DNA of 64,000 bases from Pseudomonas graminis (GTDB lineage: Bacteria; Pseudomonadota; Gammaproteobacteria; Pseudomonadales; Pseudomonadaceae), in assembly GCF_001705435.1 (NCBI RefSeq), contig NZ_MDEN01000066.1:330145-394144 (forward strand), in the 5' to 3' direction. A program made the translations under genes and the position numbers. This document shows positions 19,926 to 29,479 of the stretch, piece by piece (the first letter of the stretch is position 1; each line of letters starts with the position of its first letter). The notes beneath the pieces are model-generated. The model did no database searches. It was not told where the DNA came from and saw only the letters and a list, made by a program, of their open reading frames with translations.

Positions 19926-20246
19926 TCAGCCTTGTGCGGTTTCTTCGGGAAATTTGGTTTTCCACAACTCAAAACCGCCATCCATGCTGTAGACCTCGGA
20001 GAAGCCCTGACCTACAAGATAGGCTGCTGCGCTCTGGCTCGAATTGCCGTGATAGCAGAGGACGACCAACGGTTTGTCCAGATCGGCCTGACGGATGAAG
20101 TCGGCGATGGAATGGTTGTCGAGGTGATGGGAGTCCGGAATGTGCTGGGTCGCGTAGGTCTGCGCGTCCCGTACGTCCACCAGCACCGCGCCTTGTTCGC
20201 GCAGGGCATGGACTTGTTCGGGTGAAATGCGTTTGAAGTCAGTCAT
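19926..20246 (-). CDS. glpE: Thiosulfate sulfurtransferase GlpE (rhodanese)
   Basis: A 106-residue single-domain rhodanese. The start is ATG 20246 (MTDFKRISPEQ) with an AGGAG ribosome site; the longer open frame upstream is not conserved. The active-site loop is CYHGNSSQS with the sulfur-carrying Cys64. It moves sulfane sulfur from thiosulfate to acceptors such as cyanide or thioredoxin in the cytoplasm. It follows apaH on the same strand (53-base gap), probably at the end of the long lptD-surA-pdxA-ksgA-apaGH transcript. Confidence 0.93.
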   Translation of the reverse strand: MTDFKRISPEQVHALREQGAVLVDVRDAQTYATQHIPDSHHLDNHSIADFIRQADLDKPLVVLCYHGNSSQSAAAYLVGQGFSEVYSMDGGFELWKTKFPEETAQG

Positions 20247-20299
20247 GGCTCGGGCTCCTGGGCCGTCGGGTCCTCGAACGGTCGAGAACGTAGGGGAAA

Positions 20300-21181
20300 T
20301 TACTGGTGCAGCGGAATTGGCTCGTTGACGGAGGATGTCGCAGGAGCGGGTGCCTTTGCGTTGCCACGCTCGTCGCATTCGCAACGAATCAGCACGCGGG
20401 TGTCGACGTTGAGCAGCGTCATCGCGCCGCCCCAGACACAGCCCGTGTCCAGCGCATAAACCCCGGGCTCGTCACATTGGCCTTCAAGTGCGGCCCAGTG
20501 GCCGAAAATGATACCCACGCCTTTGGTCTTGCGCTCTTTGTGCTTGAACCACGGCGCGTAGCCCGCCGGCGCACTGTCGAGACCTTCCTTGCTTTTGAGA
20601 TCAAGCTTGCCGTCGCTGGTGCAAAAACGCATGCGCGTGAAGTAGTTGGTAATGACCCGCAGCCGGGTGACGCCCTGCAAATCCTTGTCCCACTTCGCAG
20701 GTTCATTGCCATACATGCCGTCGAGAAAAGGCTCGAAGCGATTGTCATCGCGCAGCGCCTGCTCGACTTCTTCGGCGCAGCGCAGCGCTTTTTTCAGCGT
20801 CCATTGCGGCGGGATTCCGGCATGCACCAGTGCGATATCGCGTTCGGCGTCGTAATGCATCAGCTTCTGTTGGCGCAGCCAGTCGAGCAGCACGACGGCG
20901 TCCGGCGCTTCCAGAATCTCCCGCAGCGTGTCGCCTTTCTTCAGGCGCTCTATATTGCGGCCGGCAGCCAGCAGGTGCAGGTCATGATTGCCCAGCACGC
21001 AGACGACCGAGTCGCGCATGGCATAGAGATAACGCAGGGTTTCCAGTGACTGCGGGCCTCGGTTGACGAGGTCGCCGACCAGCCAGAGCGTGTCTTTGCC
21101 GGGCTCGAATGCAACGCGCTCGAGCAGGCACTTCAGCGGTTCAAGGCAGCCTTGCAGGTCACCGACTGCGTAGACCGCCAT
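20300..21181 (-). CDS. apaH: Bis(5'-nucleosyl)-tetraphosphatase, symmetrical
   Basis: ApaH hydrolyses Ap4A to two ADP and also removes Np4 caps from RNA. 293 residues, with the metallophosphatase motifs GDLQGC (residue 7), GDLVNRGP and GNHDLH (about 65), and later IIFGHWAAL. The C-terminal tail is rich in Ala/Pro and likely disordered. Its ATG shares one base with the apaG stop, so apaG and apaH are coupled as in enterobacteria. Confidence 0.97.
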   Translation of the reverse strand: MAVYAVGDLQGCLEPLKCLLERVAFEPGKDTLWLVGDLVNRGPQSLETLRYLYAMRDSVVCVLGNHDLHLLAAGRNIERLKKGDTLREILEAPDAVVLLDWLRQQKLMHYDAERDIALVHAGIPPQWTLKKALRCAEEVEQALRDDNRFEPFLDGMYGNEPAKWDKDLQGVTRLRVITNYFTRMRFCTSDGKLDLKSKEGLDSAPAGYAPWFKHKERKTKGVGIIFGHWAALEGQCDEPGVYALDTGCVWGGAMTLLNVDTRVLIRCECDERGNAKAPAPATSSVNEPIPLHQ

Positions 21182-21561
21182 CAGTGAAGCGCCCCCGGTA
21201 CGGCCAGACGGAAGGGAGCGATGACAGCGTCGAAGCGCTTGCCGTCTTCTCCGAGCATTTGATACGTGCCCTGCATGTTGCCCACCTTGGTGGTCATCAC
21301 GGTGCCGCTGGTGTAGGTGTGGCTTTGTCCTGGCTGGATCAGCGGTTGCTGGCCCACGACGCCGTCGCCGCGAACCTCTTCAACCTGACCGTCACCGTCG
21401 GTGATCACCCAATGGCGTGACAGCAGCTTGGCTGGCAGTTCGCCGTTGTTGTGCACGGTGATGGTGTAGGCGAAGGCGAAGCGGTTGTGCTCAGGCTGCG
21501 ATTGTTCCGCCAGGAAACGGGTCTCGACGCTGACGTCGACCTGGTAACGAGAATCAGACAT
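21181..21561 (-). CDS. apaG: ApaG domain protein
   Basis: 126 residues, an all-beta ApaG (DUF525) fold with YQVDVSVETRFLAEQSQPE at the start and the conserved GxGVVGQQPLIQPGQ and YTSGTVMTTKVGNMQGTYQM segments. Co2+/Mg2+ efflux phenotypes are reported in enterics, and the fold resembles a protein-interaction domain. Located between ksgA (118-base gap) and apaH (1-base overlap). Confidence 0.95.
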   Translation of the reverse strand: MSDSRYQVDVSVETRFLAEQSQPEHNRFAFAYTITVHNNGELPAKLLSRHWVITDGDGQVEEVRGDGVVGQQPLIQPGQSHTYTSGTVMTTKVGNMQGTYQMLGEDGKRFDAVIAPFRLAVPGALH

Positions 21562-21623
21562 GCAAGAGGCCTTAAAAGCGAAAGCGGAGAAAGCCGGAAG
21601 TGGCCAGGTTGGAAATCAGTCTA

Positions 21624-21671
21624 GGACATGTCACGGATAAGCAAGTACTCAGGCTTTGACCGGACATGTCC
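21624..21671. repeat. Repeated GGACATGTC pair between ksgA and apaG
   Basis: GGACATGTC at 21624-21632 and the palindrome GGACATGTCC at 21662-21671, 38 bases apart. The second copy lies at the start of the intergenic side, just inside the non-coding gap. They could fold into a hairpin or be a protein-binding pair; no identity is known. Confidence 0.35.
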
Positions 21672-21679
21672 CCAGAAGG

Positions 21680-22486
21680 TCAGGCGACGACAGGCTTTTC
21701 GCTGAGCGTGTCGGCCAGGCGAACAAACGCCGCCAGGTCCAGCTGCTCTGGACGCAGGCTGCCATCGACGCCGGCTTCAGTGATTTCCTCGCTGGTCAGC
21801 AGGGCCTTCAACGTGTTGCGCAGGGTCTTGCGGCGCTGGTTGAACGCTTCGCGGACGACCCGCTCAAGGACGCGGTGATCCTTGGCCGGGTGCGGCAGGG
21901 TTTCGTGCGGCACAAGACGAACGATGGCCGAATCCACTTTCGGCGGCGGATTGAACGCGCCCGGGCCGACGTTGAACAGATGCTCCACGCGGCAGTGGTA
22001 CTGAACCATGATCGACAGGCGACCCCAATCCCCGCCGCCAGGACCTGCCGCGAGACGCTCGACCACTTCTTTCTGCAGCATGAAATGCATGTCGCGGATC
22101 AGGTGGGCGTTCTGCAGCAGATGGAAAATCAGCGGCGTCGAGATGTTGTACGGCAGGTTGCCGACGACGCGCAGGCTGTTGGGTGCGGCATTCAGGCTGG
22201 TGAAGTCAAATTTCAGCGCGTCACCCTGATGCAGGCTGAAATTTGGCTTGCTGCCGAACTGATGCATGAGGATCGGCACGAGGTCTTTGTCGAGCTCGAC
22301 GACGTCCAGTTGCGCGCCGCTGTTCAGCAGGCCTTGGGTCAGAGCGCCTTGTCCCGGGCCGATTTCCAGCATGCGGTCTTCGGCCTTGGCACGGATGGAG
22401 CGCAGGATCTTGTCGATCACGCCAGCGTCATGCAGGAAGTTTTGGCCAAAACGCTTGCGCGCCTTGTGTTGGTATTGCTCGTTCAT
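21680..22486 (-). CDS. ksgA: 16S rRNA dimethyladenosine transferase
   Basis: KsgA (RsmA) dimethylates A1518 and A1519 of 16S rRNA using SAM, a checkpoint in 30S assembly. 268 residues, with KRFGQNFLHD near the start, the SAM loop LEIGPGQGALTQ (about 41), and the catalytic NLPYNIST (NxPY, about 108). It overlaps pdxA by 4 bases (ATGA). Confidence 0.97.
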   Translation of the reverse strand: MNEQYQHKARKRFGQNFLHDAGVIDKILRSIRAKAEDRMLEIGPGQGALTQGLLNSGAQLDVVELDKDLVPILMHQFGSKPNFSLHQGDALKFDFTSLNAAPNSLRVVGNLPYNISTPLIFHLLQNAHLIRDMHFMLQKEVVERLAAGPGGGDWGRLSIMVQYHCRVEHLFNVGPGAFNPPPKVDSAIVRLVPHETLPHPAKDHRVLERVVREAFNQRRKTLRNTLKALLTSEEITEAGVDGSLRPEQLDLAAFVRLADTLSEKPVVA

Positions 22487-23472
22487 GAATGGGTCTCGGC
22501 CATCTGATAGGCGGTTTCCAGAGCGACCCTGAGGCTGCCGGTGTCAATCTTGCCGGTGCCTGCCAGATCCAGCGCCGTGCCGTGATCCACGGAGGTGCGA
22601 ATGATCGGCAGGCCCAGCGTGATGTTGACGGCGGCGCCGAAGCCTTTGTACTTCAGCACGGGCAGGCCCTGGTCGTGGTACATCGCCAGCACTGCGTCGC
22701 AGTGCTCCAGATATTTGGGGGTAAAGAGCGTGTCGGCGGGCAGCGGGCCATATAGATCCAGGCCCTCGCTGCGCAGAAGCGCCAGAGTAGGTTCGATGAT
22801 GTCGATTTCTTCGCGGCCCAGATGCCCGCTTTCGCCGGCATGGGGGTTGAGGCCACAGACCAGAATCCGCGGGTGGGCGATGCCGAATTTGTTGACCAGA
22901 TCCGCGTGCAGGATGCGTGTTACACGCTCCAGCCGTTCAGCAGTGATCGCATCGGCAACGTCACGCAGGGGCAGGTGAGTGGTCACCAGCGCCACGCGCA
23001 GATCTCCGGTCGCCAGCATCATCACCACCTGTTCGGTGTGGGTCAGCTCGGCAAGGAATTCGGTGTGGCCGGAGAACGGGATGCCACTGTCGTTGATCAC
23101 GCCCTTGTGCACCGGCGCTGTGATCATGCCCGCGAAGTGGCCATCGATGCAGCCCTGGCCTGCTCGGATCAGGGTTTCGAGCACGAAACCACCGTTGGTC
23201 TTGTCGAGCTGGCCGGCAACGACTGGCGCCTGAATCGGCGTGTCCCAGACATACAGACTGCCAGCGGGGGCGGGGGCATCAGGCCATGCGGCGGGTGTGA
23301 CGGGGATCAGGCTGACAGCCACGCCCAGCTGGGCGGCCCGCTCGGTGAGCAGGTCGCAGCTGGTAATGGCAATCAGGGGATGGGGCTGGGACTGCGCGGC
23401 GAGGAGCAGGCAAAGGTCAGGGCCTATGCCGGCCGGCTCGCCGGGTGTCAGGGCGAAACGCTGTGGTTTCAC
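22483..23472 (-). CDS. pdxA: 4-hydroxythreonine-4-phosphate dehydrogenase
   Basis: PdxA makes the aminoacetone phosphate precursor of pyridoxal phosphate with NAD. 329 residues. Family motifs: TPGEPAGIGPDL near the start, FSGHTEFLAELT, CGLNPHAGESGHLGREE and MYHDQGLPVLKYKGF (metal-binding His). It overlaps both surA (4 bases) and ksgA (4 bases), so three unrelated functions are translationally coupled, a conserved gamma-proteobacterial arrangement. Confidence 0.97.
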   Translation of the reverse strand: MKPQRFALTPGEPAGIGPDLCLLLAAQSQPHPLIAITSCDLLTERAAQLGVAVSLIPVTPAAWPDAPAPAGSLYVWDTPIQAPVVAGQLDKTNGGFVLETLIRAGQGCIDGHFAGMITAPVHKGVINDSGIPFSGHTEFLAELTHTEQVVMMLATGDLRVALVTTHLPLRDVADAITAERLERVTRILHADLVNKFGIAHPRILVCGLNPHAGESGHLGREEIDIIEPTLALLRSEGLDLYGPLPADTLFTPKYLEHCDAVLAMYHDQGLPVLKYKGFGAAVNITLGLPIIRTSVDHGTALDLAGTGKIDTGSLRVALETAYQMAETHS

Positions 23473-24797
23473 TTGGCCGCCTGATCAGCTCCGGGGAGCT
23501 TGATCTCGACGTAGGCTTCATCACGGATCTGACGCAACCAGGTTTGCAGTTCTTCGTCGTACTTGCGGTTACGCAGCACGGTCATCGCCTGTTGCTCACG
23601 CGCCTGACTGGTACTGTCAGTCGAGCGACGGCCGAGGACTTCCAGAACGTGCCAGCCGAATTGGGTCTCGAACGGCTTGGACACGACACCCTGAGCGGTC
23701 TCGTTCATGACGTCGCGGAACTCCGGAACCAGCGAGCGCGGGTCAACCCAGTTCATGTCGCCGCCGTTAAGCGCCGAACCCGGGTCTTCGGAGAAGGCCT
23801 TCGCCAGTTCGCCGAAGTCTTCGCCATTCTGGATGCGGTCGTAGATACGTTGAGCCAGCAACTTGGTTTCAGCCGGGCTGCGGATTTCGCTTGGCTTGAT
23901 CAGGATGTGACGAACGTGAACCTCGTCGCGCATCTGGGTCTGAGTCTCGCCACCGCGTTTTTCCACCAGTTTGAGAATGATGAAGCCGCCCGGTGTACGC
24001 GCAGGAGGGGTAACCTCGCCCGGACGCATCGACGACAGCATGTCGCCGAACGGAGGCGGCAGTTGAGCGGCTTTACGCCAGCCCATGTCACCGCCGTCCA
24101 GAGCACTTTCACTGGCCGAAGACGCGATCGCCATCTGCTCGAAGTTCGCGCCTTGTTGCAGCTTGCCGTAGAGGTCCTTGGCTTTGGCTGCAGCGGCCTG
24201 AATCTGATCCGACGTCGCGCTGTCCGGCGTCGGGATCAAGATGTTGGCCAGGTGGAACTCTTCGGAAAACTGAGCTTTGCCCAGATCGGAGGCCAGAAAG
24301 TTCTTCACTTCCTGCTCCGAGACCTGGATGCGTTCGGCAACCCGGCGCTGACGCACACGGCTGATGATCATTTCCCGACGGATCTGCTCACGTGCGCTGG
24401 TATAGGACAGCCCGTCGTGGGTCAGTGCAGCCTTGAACTGGTCAACACTCATGTTGTTGCGTTGAGCGATGGTGGCAACTGCCTGGTTCAGCTCTTCATC
24501 GCTGATGCGAATGCCGGAGCGTTCGCCGATCTGGATCTGCAGGTTTTCCAGGATCAGACGATCCAGGACCTGAGACTCCAGTGCGCTGGCAGGCGGAACA
24601 CCTTGCCCGCGCTTGGCGATGGTTTGCTGAACCTCACGGGTGCGCTGGTCGAGCTGGCTTTGCATGACCACGTCGTTGTCGACGATGGCAACTACCTTGT
24701 CGATGGTGCGCACTTCAGCGTGCGCAACAGTACCGATAAGCAGCGCGCCCAGCATCAGCGGGCGCAGACAATCAGAAAGCTTGGTCTTCACGTTCAC
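23469..24797 (-). CDS. surA: Periplasmic chaperone and peptidyl-prolyl isomerase SurA (GTG start)
   Basis: SurA escorts outer-membrane proteins, including LptD, across the periplasm. The start is taken as GTG 24797 (MNVKTKLSDCLRPLM), with AAGG five bases before it; a GTG two codons later is the alternative. It gives a clean signal peptide ending AHA near residue 27. Either start lies inside the end of lptD, so the genes overlap by about 26 bases. Order: SurA N-domain (about 30-170), two parvulin domains (about 185-285 and 295-400, second with VRHILIKPSE), and a C-terminal helix. About 442 residues. Confidence 0.94.
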   Translation of the reverse strand: MNVKTKLSDCLRPLMLGALLIGTVAHAEVRTIDKVVAIVDNDVVMQSQLDQRTREVQQTIAKRGQGVPPASALESQVLDRLILENLQIQIGERSGIRISDEELNQAVATIAQRNNMSVDQFKAALTHDGLSYTSAREQIRREMIISRVRQRRVAERIQVSEQEVKNFLASDLGKAQFSEEFHLANILIPTPDSATSDQIQAAAAKAKDLYGKLQQGANFEQMAIASSASESALDGGDMGWRKAAQLPPPFGDMLSSMRPGEVTPPARTPGGFIILKLVEKRGGETQTQMRDEVHVRHILIKPSEIRSPAETKLLAQRIYDRIQNGEDFGELAKAFSEDPGSALNGGDMNWVDPRSLVPEFRDVMNETAQGVVSKPFETQFGWHVLEVLGRRSTDSTSQAREQQAMTVLRNRKYDEELQTWLRQIRDEAYVEIKLPGADQAAK

Positions 24798-27579
24798 GAT
24801 AACCTTGGATGCCTTTGTCGAGGAAGCTTTCAACTTTTTGGCCAACGACGCCGCCAAGTCCCTTCAACACGATTTGTAGGAAGACGCCGCGGTCGCCTTT
24901 CTCGTTCTGCGGTATCTCTTGGGTGGACTCGTCATAGTCGACCCAGTACCGGTTGATCAGACGCAGCTTCCAGCAGCAGTTGTCATATTCAAAACCACCA
25001 AAGGCTTCGAGGGTACGGTCACGGTTGTAGTCGTACTGCCAGCGGGCGATTGCGCTCCACTGCGGAACCACAGGCCAGATGACCGAGAAGTCATGTTGCT
25101 GAATCTTGTAGTAGTCCTTGATGACCCTGCCATCCGGGTAGGTGTAATCACCCCCGCCTACGCTCCAGCGACCTGTAGTCTGGTCGTAACGGACCTGGTC
25201 GTTGCGATAGCGATACCCGGCGTTGATGACCTTGCCCGGCTCGTCTTCAGGCTGGTAGTGGAACATTGCGCTGCCGGAGCGTGTGCTGCGGCTGTCCGGG
25301 TCCCAGTTGAAGTCCGACGTGGCACGCCAGTCGCGGTTGAAGCGGTATTCGTATTCGAGCGCATACGGCGACACGTCAGACTGAGCGTCTTTGCGGTCTT
25401 CGAAGGCAATACCTGGCAGTTGCACCTTGCGGTCGGCGAAGTACACCGCCTGACCGACACTGACGCGCTGACGTTCGAAGCCGTTGTCTTCGATCCAGCG
25501 GTTGGTCACGCCCAGCGACAGTTTGTTTTCGTCGCCAATGCGGTCGGAACCGACGAAGCGGTTGTCGCGAAACAGCGAGGCGTAGTTGAACGTGGTTTCG
25601 CCACTGTCGAAGATCGGAATGTCGCTCTGATCTTTCTCTGGAACGTAGAGGTAGTACGCACGAGGTTCCAGAGTCTGGCGGTAGTTTTTACCGAACCAGT
25701 TGGTGTTGCGATCAAAGTACAAGCCGCTGTCGACGCTGAAGATCGGCACCGCGCGGTCAACACCGCTGTCGAAGTTCTCACGAGTAGTCGAGTTCAGATT
25801 GGCAGCCGAATCCAGGTAGGCCTTGCCTTGCCCGTCCAGATCCAGATCGTACTTGGTGTAAACGTACTTCAGTTTCGGGGTCACAAAACCGTAGCTGGCA
25901 GTCAGCGGCAGGCTGATCGACGGCGCGAGGTTCAAGCGGTCGCCGTTCGCGCGAGCCAGACCCGTGACGTTCGTATCCAGTCGATTGCTGAAAATGCCGT
26001 CTTCGTCGCTGTACTGGCCAGTGCGCAGATCACGATCAAAGCGAACCAGCTCAGTCTCGTAATCGAACTTGAAGCCTTCAGGGCGATACGGCAGCGAGCC
26101 GTTCAGCGTGAGCTGAGGCAAGCGACCATAAGGCGTGATCTGAGTCACGGTGGTCAGCTGATACTGCTGGGCATTCAACGTCGCGGTGTAGTTGTCACCA
26201 CGGTAGTAGACCGCACCCTGCTGGTTCAGATAGTCGTGAGTGCTTACGCCTTCCTGACCGCTTTTCAGGTCCTTGAAGTAGTACGGATCACTCACCTTCG
26301 TGTAGTCGATCTTGCTGGTCAGGCGCGAATCCAGACCACTGCGATCCTGCCAGTTGACCAACCAGCGGGTGTCCTTGTAATCCGACTGCAGCTTGCGATC
26401 GTCGTTGTCGTCGTTCAGGTAAGCCGCACCGAACTGACCTTCGCTGGTCTTGGTCAGGTAACGGAACTCGCCTTCCAGCAACATGCCACGCTTGGCCATG
26501 TAGGTCGGGTACAACGTGGCGTCATAGTTCGGCGCCAGGTTGAAATAGTACGGGGTGAGCAACGAGAAGCCGGTGTCGGTGCCGGTACCGATGGTCGGTG
26601 GCAGGAAGCCGGACTGGCGACGGTCGTCGATCGGGAAATAGATGTAAGGCGTGTACAGGATCGGAATGTCATGAACGCGCAGTGTGGCGTTGGTGGCAGT
26701 ACCGAAACCGGTGGCCGGGTTCAGGGTGATGTTGTTGCCCTTCACGGTCCACGAGTTGCTGTTCGGTTCGCACGTGGTGTACGTGCCGTCCTTCAAGCGG
26801 ATGATCGCGTTCTCGGCACGACGAGCGTACAGGGCGTTACCGCGAACGTTGTTTTTGTGCAGCACGTACTCGGCGTTGTCGACTTTGGCTTCGCCGGTGT
26901 CGAGCTGGACTTCAGCGTGATCGCCGACGATCAGGGCGCCGTTGTCGCGCAGACGGACATCGCCGTTCAGCTCGCCACGGTTCTCGGCCTGGTGAAGGCT
27001 GGCTTCGTCAGCCTCGACCTGCATGCTGCCCTGACGCAGGACAACGTCACCGGCCAGGGTCGCAACCTGCTCTTCCTGCTGATAACGCGAAGCCTTGGCG
27101 CCGATGAACGTCGGTGCGTCGCTCTTCGGCGTCTTGTCGTCCATGCCCGGACGGATCGGTTCGATGTAGGCGCCCGAGCAGTACGGACCGGTCTCAGCCA
27201 GTTGGGCTGCGGTCAGTTTCTCGCGCGGAACCCAGTCCAGGTGGCTGTAATCGGCGCTGCGCGATTTCAGGCCACGGCCCTTGGCCTCGGTGACCAGCAT
27301 CGTTTTGGGCACGACTTCGCCGTCGGAAGTGGTGGTCGTCTGAGCGCCATCTGCCGTGCTGCTGTTGGACGAAACACTGTTGGCGTCGTGCACGGGGCGC
27401 GGAGGCAACTGGGCTGCGTTGGTTTTCGGAGAGCAATCCCATGCACCTGTTGCAGACACCGAGCAGTCATACTGTTCGGCGGCAACCACGTACGGGACGG
27501 CCAGGGGTTGCATCGCCAGCAAACTGCCGGTTACGAGCAACGGAAATTTTTTACGAAACGCGGGGGATTTCAATGCCAT
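24772..27579 (-). CDS. lptD: LPS-assembly outer membrane protein LptD
   Basis: The outer-membrane barrel that, with LptE, inserts lipopolysaccharide in the outer leaflet. 935 residues: signal peptide (about 1-33, ending YVVAA), an unusual Ser/Thr-rich insert (about 55-95), OstA/LptA-like domain (about 140-290), then a beta-barrel with many aromatic strands to the C terminus. Cysteines at YCSG, TCEPNSN and DNCCWKLR provide the disulfide set needed for function. First gene of the lptD-surA-pdxA-ksgA-apaG-apaH-glpE series and divergent from amgK. Confidence 0.97.
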   Translation of the reverse strand: MALKSPAFRKKFPLLVTGSLLAMQPLAVPYVVAAEQYDCSVSATGAWDCSPKTNAAQLPPRPVHDANSVSSNSSTADGAQTTTTSDGEVVPKTMLVTEAKGRGLKSRSADYSHLDWVPREKLTAAQLAETGPYCSGAYIEPIRPGMDDKTPKSDAPTFIGAKASRYQQEEQVATLAGDVVLRQGSMQVEADEASLHQAENRGELNGDVRLRDNGALIVGDHAEVQLDTGEAKVDNAEYVLHKNNVRGNALYARRAENAIIRLKDGTYTTCEPNSNSWTVKGNNITLNPATGFGTATNATLRVHDIPILYTPYIYFPIDDRRQSGFLPPTIGTGTDTGFSLLTPYYFNLAPNYDATLYPTYMAKRGMLLEGEFRYLTKTSEGQFGAAYLNDDNDDRKLQSDYKDTRWLVNWQDRSGLDSRLTSKIDYTKVSDPYYFKDLKSGQEGVSTHDYLNQQGAVYYRGDNYTATLNAQQYQLTTVTQITPYGRLPQLTLNGSLPYRPEGFKFDYETELVRFDRDLRTGQYSDEDGIFSNRLDTNVTGLARANGDRLNLAPSISLPLTASYGFVTPKLKYVYTKYDLDLDGQGKAYLDSAANLNSTTRENFDSGVDRAVPIFSVDSGLYFDRNTNWFGKNYRQTLEPRAYYLYVPEKDQSDIPIFDSGETTFNYASLFRDNRFVGSDRIGDENKLSLGVTNRWIEDNGFERQRVSVGQAVYFADRKVQLPGIAFEDRKDAQSDVSPYALEYEYRFNRDWRATSDFNWDPDSRSTRSGSAMFHYQPEDEPGKVINAGYRYRNDQVRYDQTTGRWSVGGGDYTYPDGRVIKDYYKIQQHDFSVIWPVVPQWSAIARWQYDYNRDRTLEAFGGFEYDNCCWKLRLINRYWVDYDESTQEIPQNEKGDRGVFLQIVLKGLGGVVGQKVESFLDKGIQGYREREDQAF

Positions 27580-27679
27580 CTTATTAGTCCGGGCTTCCTG
27601 CGCGCCATCTGCCCGCGGGGGGGCCGCACGCCTCTCGATGGGCTGAAAAAGATGTCGGATAATAAAGCATGACCCGCTT

Positions 27680-27695
27680 GACGGCTAGCGCCGTC
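27680..27695 (+). promoter_or_regulatory. Hairpin in amgK leader
   Basis: GACGGC-TAGC-GCCGTC hairpin 13 bases before the amgK ATG, close to its ribosome site (GGAG). It could limit translation. A possible -10 box, GATAATAAAG, lies upstream near 27657. Confidence 0.35.
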
Positions 27696-27708
27696 GGAGA
27701 CCCTTGCA

Positions 27709-28752
27709 ATGCCAGATCAAGATGTACGCCTGCAACACCTGAAAGTTTGGCTCGATGAGCAACTCCCGCGTTTATTTGAGGCCCAGGGCTGGGGGCCAAT
27801 CCCCCCGGCCACGTTGACTGCCGCCAGTAGCGATGCCAGTTTCCGGCGCTACTTCCGCTGGGAGGGGGAGGGCCGCACTTTTATTGTCATGGACGCGCCG
27901 CCCCCCCAGGAAAACTGCAAACCCTTCGTGGATATCGCTCATTTATTGAGCGGGTCGGGCATTAATGTTCCGAAAATTTATGCCGAAGACCTGAGTCAGG
28001 GCTTCCTTTTGTTGAATGACCTGGGTCGTCAGACCTACCTGGATGTGATCGACGAGCGAAACGCCGATCAGCTGTTCATTGACGCAATCGACGCACTGCT
28101 CGCCTACCAGCAACTGCCGATGGACGCGCCGTTGCCGAGTTACGACGTGGCACTTCTGCGCCGCGAGCTGGAACTGTTCCCCGAGTGGTACGTGAAGCGC
28201 CATCTGGGCGTGGAGTTCGATCAGGCGCAGCAGGCCAGTTGGCAGGCTGTCAGCGATCTGCTGATCGAGAGCGCGCTGGCCCAGCCGAAGGTGCTGGTGC
28301 ACCGCGATTACATGCCGCGCAACCTGATGCTCAGCGAACCGAACCCTGGCGTGCTGGATTTTCAGGACGCGGTGTACGGCCCGGTTACCTACGACATCAC
28401 CTGCCTGTTCAAGGATGCATTCCTGAGCTGGCCGGAGGCGCGCGTAGCCGGCTGGCTTGAGCTGTATTGGAACAAGGCCGTCGCGGCGGGCATCCCGGTG
28501 CAGGACGAATTCGATGAATTCCGTCGTGCCAGTGATTTGATGGGCGTGCAGCGGCATTTGAAAGTGATCGGTATTTTCGCCCGTATCTGCCACCGTGACG
28601 GCAAACCACGCTACCTAGCCGATGTGCCGCGCTTCTTCTCCTATATAGAAGCGGTGTTGGCGCGACGCCCGGAGTTGGTTGAGTTGAGTAATCTGTTGAC
28701 CAGCCTTGGCCATACAAAACCGACACAGGCAAAACCAGCATCTGTCGGGTAA
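27709..28752 (+). CDS. amgK: N-acetylmuramate/N-acetylglucosamine anomeric kinase
   Basis: AmgK phosphorylates C1 of MurNAc in the fosfomycin-tolerance-linked cell-wall recycling pathway of pseudomonads. 347 residues with an aminoglycoside phosphotransferase fold: TLTAASSDASFRRYFR near the start, the catalytic loop VHRDYMPRNLM (about residue 201) and the metal motif VLDFQDAVYGP (about 215). Followed 58 bases later by murU, the next enzyme of the route, and divergent from lptD. Confidence 0.95.
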   Translation: MPDQDVRLQHLKVWLDEQLPRLFEAQGWGPIPPATLTAASSDASFRRYFRWEGEGRTFIVMDAPPPQENCKPFVDIAHLLSGSGINVPKIYAEDLSQGFLLLNDLGRQTYLDVIDERNADQLFIDAIDALLAYQQLPMDAPLPSYDVALLRRELELFPEWYVKRHLGVEFDQAQQASWQAVSDLLIESALAQPKVLVHRDYMPRNLMLSEPNPGVLDFQDAVYGPVTYDITCLFKDAFLSWPEARVAGWLELYWNKAVAAGIPVQDEFDEFRRASDLMGVQRHLKVIGIFARICHRDGKPRYLADVPRFFSYIEAVLARRPELVELSNLLTSLGHTKPTQAKPASVG

Positions 28753-28810
28753 TGGGATGGACTGCCATTGAAGAGGGACTGCACGTGAAGATTGTCTTGA
28801 TGAGGGCCGC

Positions 28811-29479
28811 ATGAAAGCGATGATTCTGGCGGCGGGCAAAGGCGAGCGCCTGCGCCCGTTGACCCTGCACACGCCCAAACCGCTGGTGCGAGCCGGCGGC
28901 GTTCCACTGATTGAATACCACTTGCGCGCGATCAAAGCGGCCGGCGTTGAAGACGTTGTGATCAACCATGCGTGGTTGGGCCAGCAGATCGAAAATCATC
29001 TCGGCGACGGTCGCCTGTGGGGTTTGAATATCCGCTACTCCCCTGAGGGCGAGCCCCTTGAGACGGGCGGCGGGATCTTCCGTGCGCTGCCGCTGCTGGG
29101 CGACGAGCCTTTTATCCTCGTCAACGGTGACATCTGGGTCGACTTCGATTTCAGTTCATTGACGAAACCGCTCAAGGGGCTTGCCCATCTGGTGCTGGTG
29201 GACAATCCGCCGCATCACCCCGCGGGCGATTTCGCGCTGGTCGACGGGCAGGTGCACGACGACGCAGCTCAGCCGCGCCTGACCTACAGCGGCATCGCGG
29301 TCCTGCACCCGCAACTCTTCGCGGGCTGCAGCGGGGGCGCATTCAAGCTGGCGCCCTTATTGCGTGACGCCATGGCGAAAGGCCTGGTGACCGGCGAACG
29401 TTTTGCCGGCCGCTGGGTGGATGTCGGTACCCATGAACGACTGGCCGAAGTCGAGCAGATCCTTGCGGTGAAGCCCTAG
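28811..29479 (+). CDS. murU: N-acetylmuramate-1-phosphate uridylyltransferase
   Basis: MurU converts MurNAc-1-phosphate from AmgK to UDP-MurNAc, feeding it back into peptidoglycan synthesis. 222 residues of the nucleotidyltransferase fold, with the signature MILAAGKGERLRPLTLHTPK at the N terminus, LVNGDIWVDFDF (metal Asp, about 106) and RWVDVGTHERLAEVE near the end. Its stop codon directly abuts the djlA ATG. Confidence 0.95.
   Translation: MKAMILAAGKGERLRPLTLHTPKPLVRAGGVPLIEYHLRAIKAAGVEDVVINHAWLGQQIENHLGDGRLWGLNIRYSPEGEPLETGGGIFRALPLLGDEPFILVNGDIWVDFDFSSLTKPLKGLAHLVLVDNPPHHPAGDFALVDGQVHDDAAQPRLTYSGIAVLHPQLFAGCSGGAFKLAPLLRDAMAKGLVTGERFAGRWVDVGTHERLAEVEQILAVKP

Noticed and set aside
24919..27672. 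917-residue open frame antisense to lptD
   Set aside because: It mirrors lptD codons in high-GC DNA, has no ribosome site or recognisable domain, and lptD is certain.
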